64,000 nt of DNA from Actinomyces denticolens (lineage in GTDB: Bacteria > Actinomycetota > Actinomycetes > Actinomycetales > Actinomycetaceae): NCBI RefSeq assembly GCF_002072185.1, contig NZ_MVIW01000016.1, positions 1 to 64,000 on the forward strand. Reading direction: 5' to 3'. The position numbers and the translations under genes were made by a program. This document shows, piece after piece, positions 42,445 to 50,823 of the stretch. The notes beneath the pieces were generated by a model, which saw only the letters and a program-made list of their open reading frames with translations, made no database searches and was not told the DNA's origin. The stretch's first letter is position 1. Each line of letters begins with the position of its first letter.

Positions 42445-43740
42445 CTGGTACTCGAATCGACGACGCCGCTGCGGGCGCGCGCGGGAGCGGCACGGGACGC
42501 GCGCGCCGCGAGCGGCCCGCGCCTGACCACCGCCCAGGGAACCGCGCTCGCCATGTCCGCCACCGCTCCGTGGTACTCGATCATGGTGACGGCCCCGCTC
42601 ATCGCCGCCCTGGTCGGCGCGGGCACCGCCGTCGTCTACCTGCTCGCGGCGATCCCCGCCGCCCTCGTGGCCGCCGGGATGAGCGCCAACGACCGCCGCG
42701 ACCCGGACAAGGGCAGCGTCTACACCTGGGTGCGGCGCCGCCTGCCGCGCACCGGTTGGTTCGCGGGATTCTGCCTGGCCTCCACCGGCGTCATCGTCAC
42801 CTCCGGCATGGCCTACGTGGCGGCCGACCTCCTCGCCCCCACCGCACCGGCGGCGATCAAGGCCGGCCTGGCGGCGGCGCTCACCGGTCTCGCAGCGCTC
42901 ATCGACCTCTACGAGCTGCGGCTCATGGCGGCCCTCCAGTACCTGGCGGTGATCGCGGGCGTGGGGGCGACGATCGTCTGCGCCGAACTCGTGACCGGGG
43001 GCGGGGTGCGGCTGGCGCCCATGGCCGGCTCGCCCCTCGACTGGTTCCACGCGGTGCTGCTGGCCGTCTTCGCCTACTGGGGATTCGACGCGATCTTCGC
43101 CCTGACCGAGGTCACGAGCACTGGGGCGCCGCAGCGGGTGACCGCGCTGACCGTGGTGGGGCTCGTCGGGTTCTTCGCAATCGGCGGGACGGCGTACAGC
43201 GCCATCGACCCCGCCCCGGTCACGGGCCATCCGGTGGTGCGCATCGCGGTGGTCTCCTCGGCGATCATGAGCCTGGGCTCGACGCTCGTGCCGACGGCGC
43301 GCGGGATCGAGGCGATGGCCGACGCCGGCCAGGTCCCCTCCTGGGCGGGCCGCCTGCGGCGGACCTCCTGGGCGACGGCGGTGGTCACGGCCGCCTCGGT
43401 GGCGTGGACGGGCCTGCTGTTCGTCTCCGAGGGGCTCTTCACGGACACCGTCGAGGCCCTCAGCGTGCTCGTGGGACTGTACTTCTCCGCGAGCTCGCTC
43501 ATCGCGGCGCTGCGCGCCCGCTCCCGGCGCGAGCGGTGGGTCCAGGTCCTGGCGGTCGCGCTCATGGTGGCCATCACGACGGCGGTGGCGATCCAGATGC
43601 TCGATCCGGCTTACGGGGCGACGGCGGTCGGCGGCATTGGCGGGGTGGGGCTCATCGTCGTCGGGCTCAGTGCGCTGGGTGTGGCGGGGGCGTTGCGCTA
43701 CGGCGGCCTCGAATCGGGGACGCGCGGCGGGGCTGGGTAG
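42445..43740 (+). CDS. APC-superfamily permease, probable CTG start
   Basis: A hydrophobic permease with about 11-12 membrane segments (431 residues from CTG 42445). Its first segment belongs to LTTAQGTALAMSATAPWYSI, like helix 1 of amino-acid/polyamine permeases, and this begins upstream of the only ATG (42553). Between the in-frame stop at 42433 and that ATG there is no ATG, GTG or TTG; CTG 42445 has GAGGAG (42434-42439) 5 nt upstream and is therefore the likely start. The alternative from ATG 42553 would lose part of helix 1. Third gene of the lipoprotein/ATP-grasp cassette; substrate unknown. Its TAG stop overlaps the -10 box of purU. Confidence 0.82.
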   Translation: MVLESTTPLRARAGAARDARAASGPRLTTAQGTALAMSATAPWYSIMVTAPLIAALVGAGTAVVYLLAAIPAALVAAGMSANDRRDPDKGSVYTWVRRRLPRTGWFAGFCLASTGVIVTSGMAYVAADLLAPTAPAAIKAGLAAALTGLAALIDLYELRLMAALQYLAVIAGVGATIVCAELVTGGGVRLAPMAGSPLDWFHAVLLAVFAYWGFDAIFALTEVTSTGAPQRVTALTVVGLVGFFAIGGTAYSAIDPAPVTGHPVVRIAVVSSAIMSLGSTLVPTARGIEAMADAGQVPSWAGRLRRTSWATAVVTAASVAWTGLLFVSEGLFTDTVEALSVLVGLYFSASSLIAALRARSRRERWVQVLAVALMVAITTAVAIQMLDPAYGATAVGGIGGVGLIVVGLSALGVAGALRYGGLESGTRGGAG

Positions 43741-43750
43741 GCTGCATCCC

Positions 43751-44653
43751 ATGACTGCTCCTGCGACCGCGACCGCGACGGCTCCCGCCACGCCGTCGGC
43801 GCCCTCCCCCGCCGCCCATCTCGTGCTCACCCTGTCCTGCCCGGACCGCCCCGGCATCGTCCACGCGGTCACGGGGGCGCTGGCCCGGCGCGGGGGCAAT
43901 ATCACCGAGTCCTCCCAGTTCGGCGACGAGGAGACCGGCCTGTTCTTCATGCGCGTGACGGTGCTCACCCGCGTGCCCCGCTCGGAGTTGGAGGCCGACC
44001 TCGCCGAGCTCGCCGAGGCCTACTCCATGCGGTGGGAACTGGGCGAGGTGGACCGCCCCCTGCGCACGCTCATCATGGTGAGCAAGGCCGCCCACTGCCT
44101 GACCGATCTGCTCTTCCGGGCGCGGAGCCAGGGCCTGCCGATCGACGTCGTGGGCGTGGTGGGCAACCACGAGGACCTGCGGCCCGTCGCCGAGTTCTAC
44201 GGCGTTCCCTTCCACTGCATCCCCGTCACCAAGGACACCAAGGCGCAGGCCGAGACCGAACTGCTGGGGCTCGTCGACGAGCTCGGCGTGGAGCTCGTGG
44301 TGCTGGCGCGCTACATGCAGATCCTCTCGGAGTCCCTGTGCGAGCGGCTGCGCGGCAACGTCATCAACATCCACCACTCCTTCCTGCCGTCCTTCAAGGG
44401 CGCCAAGCCCTACCACCAGGCGCACGCGCGCGGCGTCAAGCTCATCGGCGCCACCGCCCACTACGTGACGGCGGACCTGGACGAGGGGCCGATCATCGAG
44501 CAGGACGTCACACGCGCCTCGCACAGCGACTCCCCCGTGGCGCTCCAGCGCAAGGGTCAGGACGTCGAGCGCCGGGTGCTGGCGCAGGCCGTCAAGTGGC
44601 ACGCCGAGCACCGCGTCCTCCTCAACGGCAACCGCACGGTGGTCTTCTCCTGA
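43751..44653 (+). CDS. purU: Formyltetrahydrofolate deformylase
   Basis: A 300-residue PurU hydrolysing 10-formyl-THF to formate and THF. The N-terminal ACT domain begins LVLTLSCPDRPGIVHAVTGAL; the C-terminal formyltransferase-like domain has VVGNHEDLRPVAEFYGVPFHCIP, VINIHHSFLPSFKGAKPYHQAH (catalytic Asn-His) and ATAHYVTADLDEGPIIEQDV (Asp). ATG 43751 has TAGGCT (43738-43743) 7 nt upstream. Balances the folate pools with the glyA-folD unit. Confidence 0.94.
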   Translation: MTAPATATATAPATPSAPSPAAHLVLTLSCPDRPGIVHAVTGALARRGGNITESSQFGDEETGLFFMRVTVLTRVPRSELEADLAELAEAYSMRWELGEVDRPLRTLIMVSKAAHCLTDLLFRARSQGLPIDVVGVVGNHEDLRPVAEFYGVPFHCIPVTKDTKAQAETELLGLVDELGVELVVLARYMQILSESLCERLRGNVINIHHSFLPSFKGAKPYHQAHARGVKLIGATAHYVTADLDEGPIIEQDVTRASHSDSPVALQRKGQDVERRVLAQAVKWHAEHRVLLNGNRTVVFS

Positions 44654-44665
44654 CGGACCGCACTG

Positions 44666-45238
44666 ATGCCGCCGCCGCAGCGCACGCACCGCCGTCACCA
44701 CCGTTGTGCCCAGCCGAGCGCGCCCGCTCTGGTCGTCCTCGGAGGCCTGCCGGCCACGGGCAAGTCGGCGGTGGCAGATCAGCTGTGCCGTGATGCCACC
44801 TGGGCGTGGGTGCGCATCGACTCCATCGAGCAGGCGCTGCGGAACTCCGGTGAGATGGGCCCCGGCGGCGTGCAGGGCGCCGGCTACGCCGTCGGGTACG
44901 CGGTGGCGGGCGACCTGCTGCGCAGCGGCCTGAGCGTCGTCACCGAGTGCGTCAACCCGATCGGCTTGACCCGCGCCGCGTGGCGCGAGGTCGCCCGAGT
45001 CCATGGGGCGGACCTGCTCGAGGTCGAGCTGTGGTGCCAGGACCCGCAGGTCCACCGCTGCCGGGCCGAGAGCAGGGCGGTCGACATCCCGGGCCTCGTC
45101 CTGCCCGCTTGGGAGGAGATCTGCGGGCGCGTTTATGAACCGTGGCGCGACGCCGACCTGCGCATCGACACCTGCGCGGTGTCCCCAGCCGAGGCCGCTG
45201 GTCTCATCCGCTCGGCGGTACGGGCGCAGGCCGACTGA
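44666..45238 (+). CDS. P-loop kinase-like protein (AAA_33 type)
   Basis: A 190-residue P-loop protein with Walker A GLPATGKS at residues 27-34, followed by WVRIDSIEQAL and VVTECVNPIGLTRAAWREVA, the arrangement of zeta-toxin/adenylylsulfate-kinase-like AAA_33 kinases. The phosphate acceptor is unknown. It lies 12 bp after purU and may be co-transcribed. The first 18 residues are His/Arg-rich and variable. A late WEEICGRVYEPW stretch is typical of the family. Confidence 0.8.
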   Translation: MPPPQRTHRRHHRCAQPSAPALVVLGGLPATGKSAVADQLCRDATWAWVRIDSIEQALRNSGEMGPGGVQGAGYAVGYAVAGDLLRSGLSVVTECVNPIGLTRAAWREVARVHGADLLEVELWCQDPQVHRCRAESRAVDIPGLVLPAWEEICGRVYEPWRDADLRIDTCAVSPAEAAGLIRSAVRAQAD

Positions 45239-45379
45239 GGTACGCGTCTCGCCGATGCCCTCCGCACGGCCCGTCTCCTTCGGCGGACGCCCCGTGCGGA
45301 CCAGGCACGCACGGAGCATGATGGGGGGTGGCGTCGGGACGCCCTCGACGCCCTCGCTCCGCGCGCTGAGGAGGCTCTC

Positions 45380-45883
45380 ATGACCCCCGCACCCACCGGT
45401 CCGGGCACCGACGACGTCCTGGCCGCCGCCGAGCGCTACACCGCCGGCTTCCAGCCCGTCGGCCCCGGCGCCCGTCTCGCCGTCGTCGCCTGCATGGACA
45501 ATCGTCTCGACGTCACCCGCCTGCTGGGGCTGGCGGGCGGCGACGCCTACGTCATCCGCAACGCGGGCGGGATCCTCACCGAGGATGTGCGCCGCTCGCT
45601 CGCCATCGCCCAGAACGCGCTCGGGGTCGAGGAGATCCTCCTCATCCACCACACCGACTGCGGCATGTCCCACCTCAACGACTCGGAGTTCGCGAGCTCC
45701 TTGGCCGAGCGCACCGGCCTGCGCCCCACCTGGAGACCGGGAGGCTTCGCCTCCGCCGAGCAGGACCTGCGCGAGATGCTCACGGCCCTGGCCGCCGACC
45801 CGCACGTGCCGGCGGGGGCGGCCGCCCGCGGCTTCGTCTACAACGTCGACAACGGCCGGCTCACGGAGGTCGAGCGGCCATGA
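45380..45883 (+). CDS. Beta-class carbonic anhydrase
   Basis: A 167-residue zinc enzyme hydrating CO2. Zinc ligands and the Asp/Arg dyad are visible: VACMDNRLDV (Cys, Asp, Arg), IHHTDCGMSH (His, Cys). YVIRNAGG is typical of the small beta-class (Rv1284-like) enzymes. ATG 45380 follows GAGGAGG. The stop overlaps the DinB-like start (ATGA). Confidence 0.9.
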   Translation: MTPAPTGPGTDDVLAAAERYTAGFQPVGPGARLAVVACMDNRLDVTRLLGLAGGDAYVIRNAGGILTEDVRRSLAIAQNALGVEEILLIHHTDCGMSHLNDSEFASSLAERTGLRPTWRPGGFASAEQDLREMLTALAADPHVPAGAAARGFVYNVDNGRLTEVERP

Positions 45884-46425
45884 CGACGACGACGTCCTCC
45901 CATCCTCAGGTCCTCGCCGTGCTCCTCGACGCCCTGGAGCGCTCCCGCGAGCGCCTCGGACGCGCCCTCGCCGACGTGACGGCCGAGCAGGCCGGCGCCC
46001 GCCCGGTCGATGCCCTGGCCCCGCGCATCGACTCCCTGGCCTGGCTCGTGTGGCACACGGCCCGGGAGATCGACTTGCAGGTCAGCGATCTCGCGGGCCA
46101 GGAAGCCCTGTGGACCTCGCGCTACGCACGGCTCCTGGACCTGCCCCTGCCTGACGACACCGAGGACTGGCGCCACAGCCCCGAGGAGTCGGCCCGGGTG
46201 CGCGTGAGCGACCTGGCCCCGCTCATCGAGTACCTCGACGCCGCCTACGCGCTCGCCCGCGACTACATCGGCTCGCTCGACCCCGCCACGCTCAACGAGG
46301 TCATCGACCGCTCCTGGGACCCGCCGGTCACACGCGCCGCACGACTGGTCTCGATCATCGACGACGCCGCCCAGCACTCCGGCCAGGCGGTCTGGGCACG
46401 CCGCTTGCTCGGCCTAGAAGGTTGA
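45880..46425 (+). CDS. DinB-like (DUF664/YfiT) metal-binding protein
   Basis: A 181-residue four-helix DinB-superfamily protein. Likely metal-binding His residues occur in WLVWHTAREIDLQV and IDDAAQHSGQ, as in DUF664/mycothiol-dependent maleylpyruvate isomerase-like members. Translation is coupled to carbonic anhydrase through a 4-bp overlap. Possibly a thiol-transferase; the partner thiol is unknown. The low-G+C patch begins directly after its stop. Confidence 0.83.
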   Translation: MTTTTSSHPQVLAVLLDALERSRERLGRALADVTAEQAGARPVDALAPRIDSLAWLVWHTAREIDLQVSDLAGQEALWTSRYARLLDLPLPDDTEDWRHSPEESARVRVSDLAPLIEYLDAAYALARDYIGSLDPATLNEVIDRSWDPPVTRAARLVSIIDDAAQHSGQAVWARRLLGLEG

Positions 46426-46737
46426 TCGGACATGCGCAGAATTGGCTGGCGACATCGGAAAACGCAAGATAGGGAGTCAAGTCGAGGCTCTGCCTCGCTC
46501 CGACTGGACGAGCCTTGGCAGTATCTGTATTTTTTCTGACCGCCAGGTCAATGCGTTCATCGAGAACAACACTCATCACACTTCAAGGGCGACTATCCGT
46601 GAATCAGGACTAAGCAAGATCGCCCAGATCAAGGTTTCACAGTCGAAGACCAAGCCCCCAGCCATTGAGGATAGCAGGTTCGCGCGAGGAGAGAAAGCGA
46701 AAGAAATTCTTGCTCCCAAGGCTCGCTCGAAGCTTTC
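46426..46737. other. Low-G+C segment without clear gene
   Basis: 312 bp of distinctly lower G+C than the surroundings. One frame is open from about 46442 to 46798 (118 codons), but it has no ribosome-binding site, no recognisable sequence and runs into the next gene in another frame. Best read as non-coding or eroded acquired DNA. Confidence 0.4.
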
Positions 46738-47358
46738 ATGCGAAGGGACCTGCGAGTACATCGCATCACTGCCAACGGATACTTTACACCCTTTCTAACC
46801 ACTTATGACACAAACAAATTCGACCACTTTCTCTTCGGTTCCCTTGTCGATATTACAGACCAGTATCTCGCCGCGCTCCGCCTATTCGGATCTGCCCATA
46901 ATCTTCTCGACAGAATCTCCAATTCAGGCCGTTCTCATACGACCGGATGGTACAGCTCCTCAACTCCGGGAATCATCAAACTCATCGACCTTGCGCGCGA
47001 GAACAAGAGAATACACGCATCACACCTCGACCTCGATTCGCGCACAACGATGTTGTACGACGCGGTCAACATCGTTCTCGGGCAGGGGCAGACTCATTTG
47101 ACCAACAGTTCACTTTCTCCTTGCGCAAGATCCTACACAATTGGAGAAGGACTATTCAACGTGCTCGCGAGGATCGACATCCAAACGCCTGAAGGAGCCC
47201 ATTTACCCCGAGACATTCCCTCGCTCACTCATGCGTTCATAGGATCTCCTCTATATATTCGATACAAGGAACGACCTCGATATTACAGCGGAGCGCCTCA
47301 GCTCCCTGCCGCCGACTCCCCATACATGAATTGGGGCATACTGGCCGATACCAGATAA
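46738..47358 (+). CDS. Hypothetical protein in low-G+C island
   Basis: A 206-residue protein I do not recognise. The frame has gene-like codon texture but uses A/T-ending codons (AGA, ATA, CTA, TTG) that neighbours avoid, indicating recent transfer. It is soluble, rich in Leu, Ser, Tyr and Asn, with FDHFLFGSLVDITDQYLAAL and KLIDLARENKRIHASHLDLD, and ends SPYMNWGILADTR; no signal peptide, P-loop or Cys cluster. Upstream in-frame stops at 46672 and 46666 limit it; ATG 46738 lacks a good ribosome-binding site, so the real start, or a lost 5' part, is uncertain. Confidence 0.5.
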   Translation: MRRDLRVHRITANGYFTPFLTTYDTNKFDHFLFGSLVDITDQYLAALRLFGSAHNLLDRISNSGRSHTTGWYSSSTPGIIKLIDLARENKRIHASHLDLDSRTTMLYDAVNIVLGQGQTHLTNSSLSPCARSYTIGEGLFNVLARIDIQTPEGAHLPRDIPSLTHAFIGSPLYIRYKERPRYYSGAPQLPAADSPYMNWGILADTR

Positions 47359-47397
47359 ACCGGACGGAAGGCGCGCCACCATCCCTGTGGACGGCGA

Positions 47398-47429
47398 GCC
47401 GGTCTCGATGGCGTTTTCGACCGGTCTCG
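47398..47429. repeat. 22-bp-period repeat, family A, copy 5 (2 cores, reverse)
   Basis: In reverse orientation: GCCGGTCTCG (47398-47407) and ACCGGTCTCG (47420-47429), 22 bp apart, in the convergent gap between the low-G+C hypothetical gene and nagA. Spacer read on the minus strand: CGAAAACGCCAT. Confidence 0.85.
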
Positions 47430-47452
47430 CTGATAGGTGGGGGGCGGGAGGG

Positions 47453-48706
47453 TCAGGCGGCGTGAGGGCTGGTGAAGTCGACGTCGGCGCCTCGGCGCAG
47501 GACCCGCACGGGGGTGAGCCCGGCGTCGGTGACCAGCACGTCGGCCCATAGACCCGGCCGCAGCGCGCCGATACTGGGGTCCCCGAGGATCCGCGCGCCC
47601 TGGACGGAGGCCGCGTACACGGCGTCCACCAGGTCCACGCCGCCCTTCCAGGTGGTGCGCACGACATCGAGCAGGTGCGCCGTCCCGCCGGCGATCGCCT
47701 CCTTGCCGGTCAGCCGGGCGACACCCCCGGAGACGGTGACGGCCTGGGGGCCGAGGACGTAGTCGCCATCGGGCATGCCGGCCGCGGCCATCGCGTCGGT
47801 GATGAGGACAACGCTGTCCCGCCCCAGCGTCTCGAACATGTCGAGCACGATCGCCGGATCGAGGTGGACGCCGTCGCCGATCATCTCCAGGACGCACTCG
47901 CCCCGCTGGGCGGCGGCCAGGAACTCCGGCACCGGCCCCGGAGCGCGGTGGTGCATGGGGCGCATGCCGTTGAACAGGTGCGTCGCCGTCGAGCGCGGCG
48001 AGCGGACCGGCTCTCCGGCCTCCAGGCGCGCCGCGATGCGGGCGGCGGCGTCGGCCAGGGCGGCCCGCACGGGGGTGGCGCCGGAGTCGGTGTGCCCGAA
48101 GGAGGGCAGGGCGCCGCCCTCGATGAGCGCGGCGTTGACGCCGTCGTCACCCGTGATGCCGGGCTTCTCCGGGGCGATCGTCATCGTGACCACGTGACCG
48201 CGCCCCAGCTCGATGAGCTCACGGGTGAGCCGAGCATCGGGATCGACGATGTAGGTGGGATCCTGGGCTCCGCAGCGCTCCACGGAGACGAACGGCCCCT
48301 CGAAGTGGATGCCGGCGAGCTCGCCCGCTTCGCACAGCTCGGCCAGGACCTTGGTGCGCTCCCTCAGGACATCGGCGGACGCCGTCACGCAGGAGGCCAC
48401 GAGACTGGTGGTGCCGTGGCGGCGGTGCTCCAGGACGGAAACCATCGCCTGCACGGGGGTGGTGGCGTTGGGGAACGACTCGCCGCCCCCGCCGTGGCAG
48501 TGGACGTCCACGAGCCCGGGCAGGAGGTAACCGCCCTCGGGGGCCGCCTCGGCGCCCTGAAGCGCCTCACCGAATCCCGCGCCCGTCGCCGCCGAGGCCT
48601 GACCGACCCAGGCGATATGGCGGTCGGCGACGACGACGAGGCCGTCGTCGATGATGGCGTCCGGTGTGACGACTCGTCCGCGCAGGGCGGTGGCAGCGCT
48701 GCTCAT
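47453..48706 (-). CDS. nagA: N-acetylglucosamine-6-phosphate deacetylase
   Basis: A 417-residue amidohydrolase removing acetate from GlcNAc-6-phosphate in amino-sugar catabolism or wall recycling. Motifs: LVDVHCHGGGGESF, HFEGPFVS (metal Glu), SFGHTDSGA, ATHLFNGMRPMHHR, EMIGDGVHLDP and LITDAMAAAGM (catalytic Asp). ATG 48706 has TATGCT (48718-48713, minus) exactly 6 nt upstream; an upstream in-frame ATG at 48760 is rejected. No nagB is adjacent. A family A repeat lies 23 bp after the stop. Confidence 0.93.
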   Translation of the reverse strand: MSSAATALRGRVVTPDAIIDDGLVVVADRHIAWVGQASAATGAGFGEALQGAEAAPEGGYLLPGLVDVHCHGGGGESFPNATTPVQAMVSVLEHRRHGTTSLVASCVTASADVLRERTKVLAELCEAGELAGIHFEGPFVSVERCGAQDPTYIVDPDARLTRELIELGRGHVVTMTIAPEKPGITGDDGVNAALIEGGALPSFGHTDSGATPVRAALADAAARIAARLEAGEPVRSPRSTATHLFNGMRPMHHRAPGPVPEFLAAAQRGECVLEMIGDGVHLDPAIVLDMFETLGRDSVVLITDAMAAAGMPDGDYVLGPQAVTVSGGVARLTGKEAIAGGTAHLLDVVRTTWKGGVDLVDAVYAASVQGARILGDPSIGALRPGLWADVLVTDAGLTPVRVLRRGADVDFTSPHAA

Positions 48707-48756
48707 GCTCGCAGCATAGACCCAGACATCAGACAACCGCGACCGCGCTGGTCGCA

Positions 48757-50037
48757 TCAACGGGCCAGCCGCTCCTCGATGCCGCGCACGGCTCGCTCCA
48801 CATCCCTCTCGAGGCGCGCCGAGCGCCGGACCCCGGAGGCCCAGATCAGCCCCGCGCCCACTGGCCGCACCGCGACGACGCGCCCGCGGTCCACGAGCAG
48901 GGGCCGGAACATGCCGTTCATGGAGGGGCAGATGAGGCGCTCACCGGCGTCGTCCGTCAGGCAGCCGCGGTCCTTGTAGCCCACATGGAGCTCATCGAAG
49001 GAGGCCAGGAAGAGCGTCCGCTCAGCGTCCTCTCGGTTGGCGGCGAGCAGATCGGGCAGGTCCGCGCGCAGGTGCAGCACGGCGGCGCTGGTCGGCGCCT
49101 CCTCCCCGGTGCCCAGCAGCCGCAGACTCCCTCGGGCCCCTCCTGAGGCCACCGCCCGGGCCAGCGGCACGGCGCCGGTGCCCGGGTCGACCGCGTAGTC
49201 CCGGGCGTTCGTCATCTCGACGGCGTCCGCAAGCGCCCGGGCGGCCTCCCCCTTGGGCAGGGTGGTCCAGCGGGAGAGGTCCTCCGCAGTGATCGGACCG
49301 TGGCTCGTGGCATAGCGCCGGGCGATCTCGGCGAGGGCCGCGCGGTGGCCGGACTGCCCCCTCGCGACTCCTTCTCCGCCTCCCGGCCCGCTCTCGGAGC
49401 CGGGCAGGGGACGGGCGTCGATGATGAGGTGCTCGCCGCCCTCGCGCGGTCCCTGGACGAGGGCGCCGATCGCGTGGAGGCCGACGACGAGGTGTCGCTT
49501 CGCGTAGCCCTCCGGGGCGCCGGAGGCGATGAGATCGGGCAGGACGCCGTCGTCGTGCCAGGCCTCGACGATCTCGGCGCGGGTGGCTCCCGGGCGCCCG
49601 GCGGCCACTGCCCGATCGATCGCCTCCCACGCGGCCCGCGCGGCGCGCTCCATGCCGGCCGAGCCGTGCCCGAAGCGCTCGGCGTCGAGGCGCATCCAGT
49701 TCGACATGCGGTGAACGAGCGCCTCGCGCATCCAGTGGTGGTCGGCAGCCGTCGTGACGTGGACGGTGCCGCGCATGGGCCAGGAGCGCACGAGCTCGCG
49801 GGCCGCGAAAGCCTCCTCGATCCTGGTGCGCCCCACCTGCGGCGCGGTGCGCGAGGCGATGGCGTGCGGGATGGCGGAGACCTGCTGGCCCTGGATGGCG
49901 AGCTGCCGCCGCACGGCCTCGACCGGATCTGGGGCGGCGGTCGCGGGCACGAGCCCCTGCGCCACGATCCGCAGCAGCGAGGCCTGCCGGGGCAGGGGCC
50001 AGCCGACAGGGGCCTTGCGAGGAGCGCGAGCGGTCAT
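48757..50037 (-). CDS. Winged-helix (HTH_42) protein, AlkZ/YcaQ-like
   Basis: A 426-residue protein of the HTH_42 superfamily, which includes the DNA glycosylases AlkZ/AlkX (YcaQ) that excise bulky or crosslinked bases. N-terminal DPVEAVRRQLAIQGQQVSAIP fits the region with the catalytic Q-x-Q motif; WPMRGTVHVTTAADHHWM follows, and the C-terminus has LFLASFDELHVGYKDRGCL, LICPSMNGMFRPLLVDRGRVV. It lies 13 bp after nucS on the same strand, so the pair form a probable repair operon. Glycosylase activity is inferred. Confidence 0.82.
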   Translation of the reverse strand: MTARAPRKAPVGWPLPRQASLLRIVAQGLVPATAAPDPVEAVRRQLAIQGQQVSAIPHAIASRTAPQVGRTRIEEAFAARELVRSWPMRGTVHVTTAADHHWMREALVHRMSNWMRLDAERFGHGSAGMERAARAAWEAIDRAVAAGRPGATRAEIVEAWHDDGVLPDLIASGAPEGYAKRHLVVGLHAIGALVQGPREGGEHLIIDARPLPGSESGPGGGEGVARGQSGHRAALAEIARRYATSHGPITAEDLSRWTTLPKGEAARALADAVEMTNARDYAVDPGTGAVPLARAVASGGARGSLRLLGTGEEAPTSAAVLHLRADLPDLLAANREDAERTLFLASFDELHVGYKDRGCLTDDAGERLICPSMNGMFRPLLVDRGRVVAVRPVGAGLIWASGVRRSARLERDVERAVRGIEERLAR

Positions 50038-50050
50038 GAGAACGTCGCTA

Positions 50051-50746
50051 TCAGAAGAGCCGCGATTCGACGTCGTCCATGCCGCGCATCGCGTCGTAGT
50101 CCAGGACGACGCAGCGGATGCCCCGGTCCTCGGCGAGCACGCGCGCCTGGGGCTTGATGGTCTGAGCGGCGAAAACCCCGCGCACGGGGGCGAGCAGGGG
50201 ATCGCGCCCGAGAAGGTCGAGGTAGCGCGTGAGCTGCTCGACGCCGTCGATCCCGCCCACGCGCTTGATCTCGACGACGATGCTCGCCCCCGTGGAGTCC
50301 TTGGCCATGATGTCCACCGGGCCGATGGCGGTGGGGTACTCGCGGCGCACGAGGCGGTGACCGGGGCCCAGGACCTCGATCTGCTCGGCGAGGAGCTCCT
50401 GGAGGTGGGCCTCGACGCCGTCCTTGAGCAGGCCCGGTTCGGGGCCCAGATCCACCGAGTCGTCCGAGATGATCTCGTGGATGCGGATGACGAGGCGGTC
50501 GTCGGTCTTGGTGGAGGCCACCTCCCAGCGGGCGACGACGCCGGCCTCGCGGTCCTCCTCGTCCGGCTCCAACTCGGTCAGGCGCGCGGGCGGGCTCATC
50601 CAGTTCAGCGGCTTGTAGGAGCCGCCGTCGCAGTGGACGAGCACGGAGCCGTCCGCCTTGACCATGATCAGGCGGTTGGCCCGGTCCAGGTGGGCGGACA
50701 GGCGGCCGGAGTAGTCCACGGAGCAGGAAGCGATGACGACGCGCAC
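50051..50746 (-). CDS. nucS: Mismatch-specific endonuclease NucS/EndoMS
   Basis: A 231-residue NucS, which replaces MutS/MutL-type mismatch repair in actinobacteria by cutting both strands at mismatches. The N-terminal dimerisation domain starts [20 protein letters not shown]; the nuclease core has [11 protein letters not shown] and [21 protein letters not shown] (PD-(D/E)xK type). The C-terminal VESRLF resembles the beta-clamp-binding tail. GTG 50746 has TAGGGT (50758-50753, minus) exactly 6 nt upstream. As in other actinobacteria it lies near the ATP synthase and DUF2550 genes. Confidence 0.95.
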   Translation of the reverse strand: MRVVIASCSVDYSGRLSAHLDRANRLIMVKADGSVLVHCDGGSYKPLNWMSPPARLTELEPDEEDREAGVVARWEVASTKTDDRLVIRIHEIISDDSVDLGPEPGLLKDGVEAHLQELLAEQIEVLGPGHRLVRREYPTAIGPVDIMAKDSTGASIVVEIKRVGGIDGVEQLTRYLDLLGRDPLLAPVRGVFAAQTIKPQARVLAEDRGIRCVVLDYDAMRGMDDVESRLF

Positions 50747-50823
50747 CGGCCCACCCTAACGGGTAGCCTCGGGCGCGGACGACAGGACGACGCCCTGGCA
50801 GCCGCGATGCGAGAGGAGTCCGC

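Noticed and set aside
43667-45805. 712-codon minus-strand open frame over purU, the P-loop kinase and carbonic anhydrase
   Set aside because: Spans several clear genes on the other strand and gaps between them; composition is shadow-like.
46442-46798. 118-codon frame in the low-G+C patch
   Set aside because: No ribosome-binding site, no recognisable sequence, and its 3' part overlaps the better frame at 46738. Kept only as part of the gap description.
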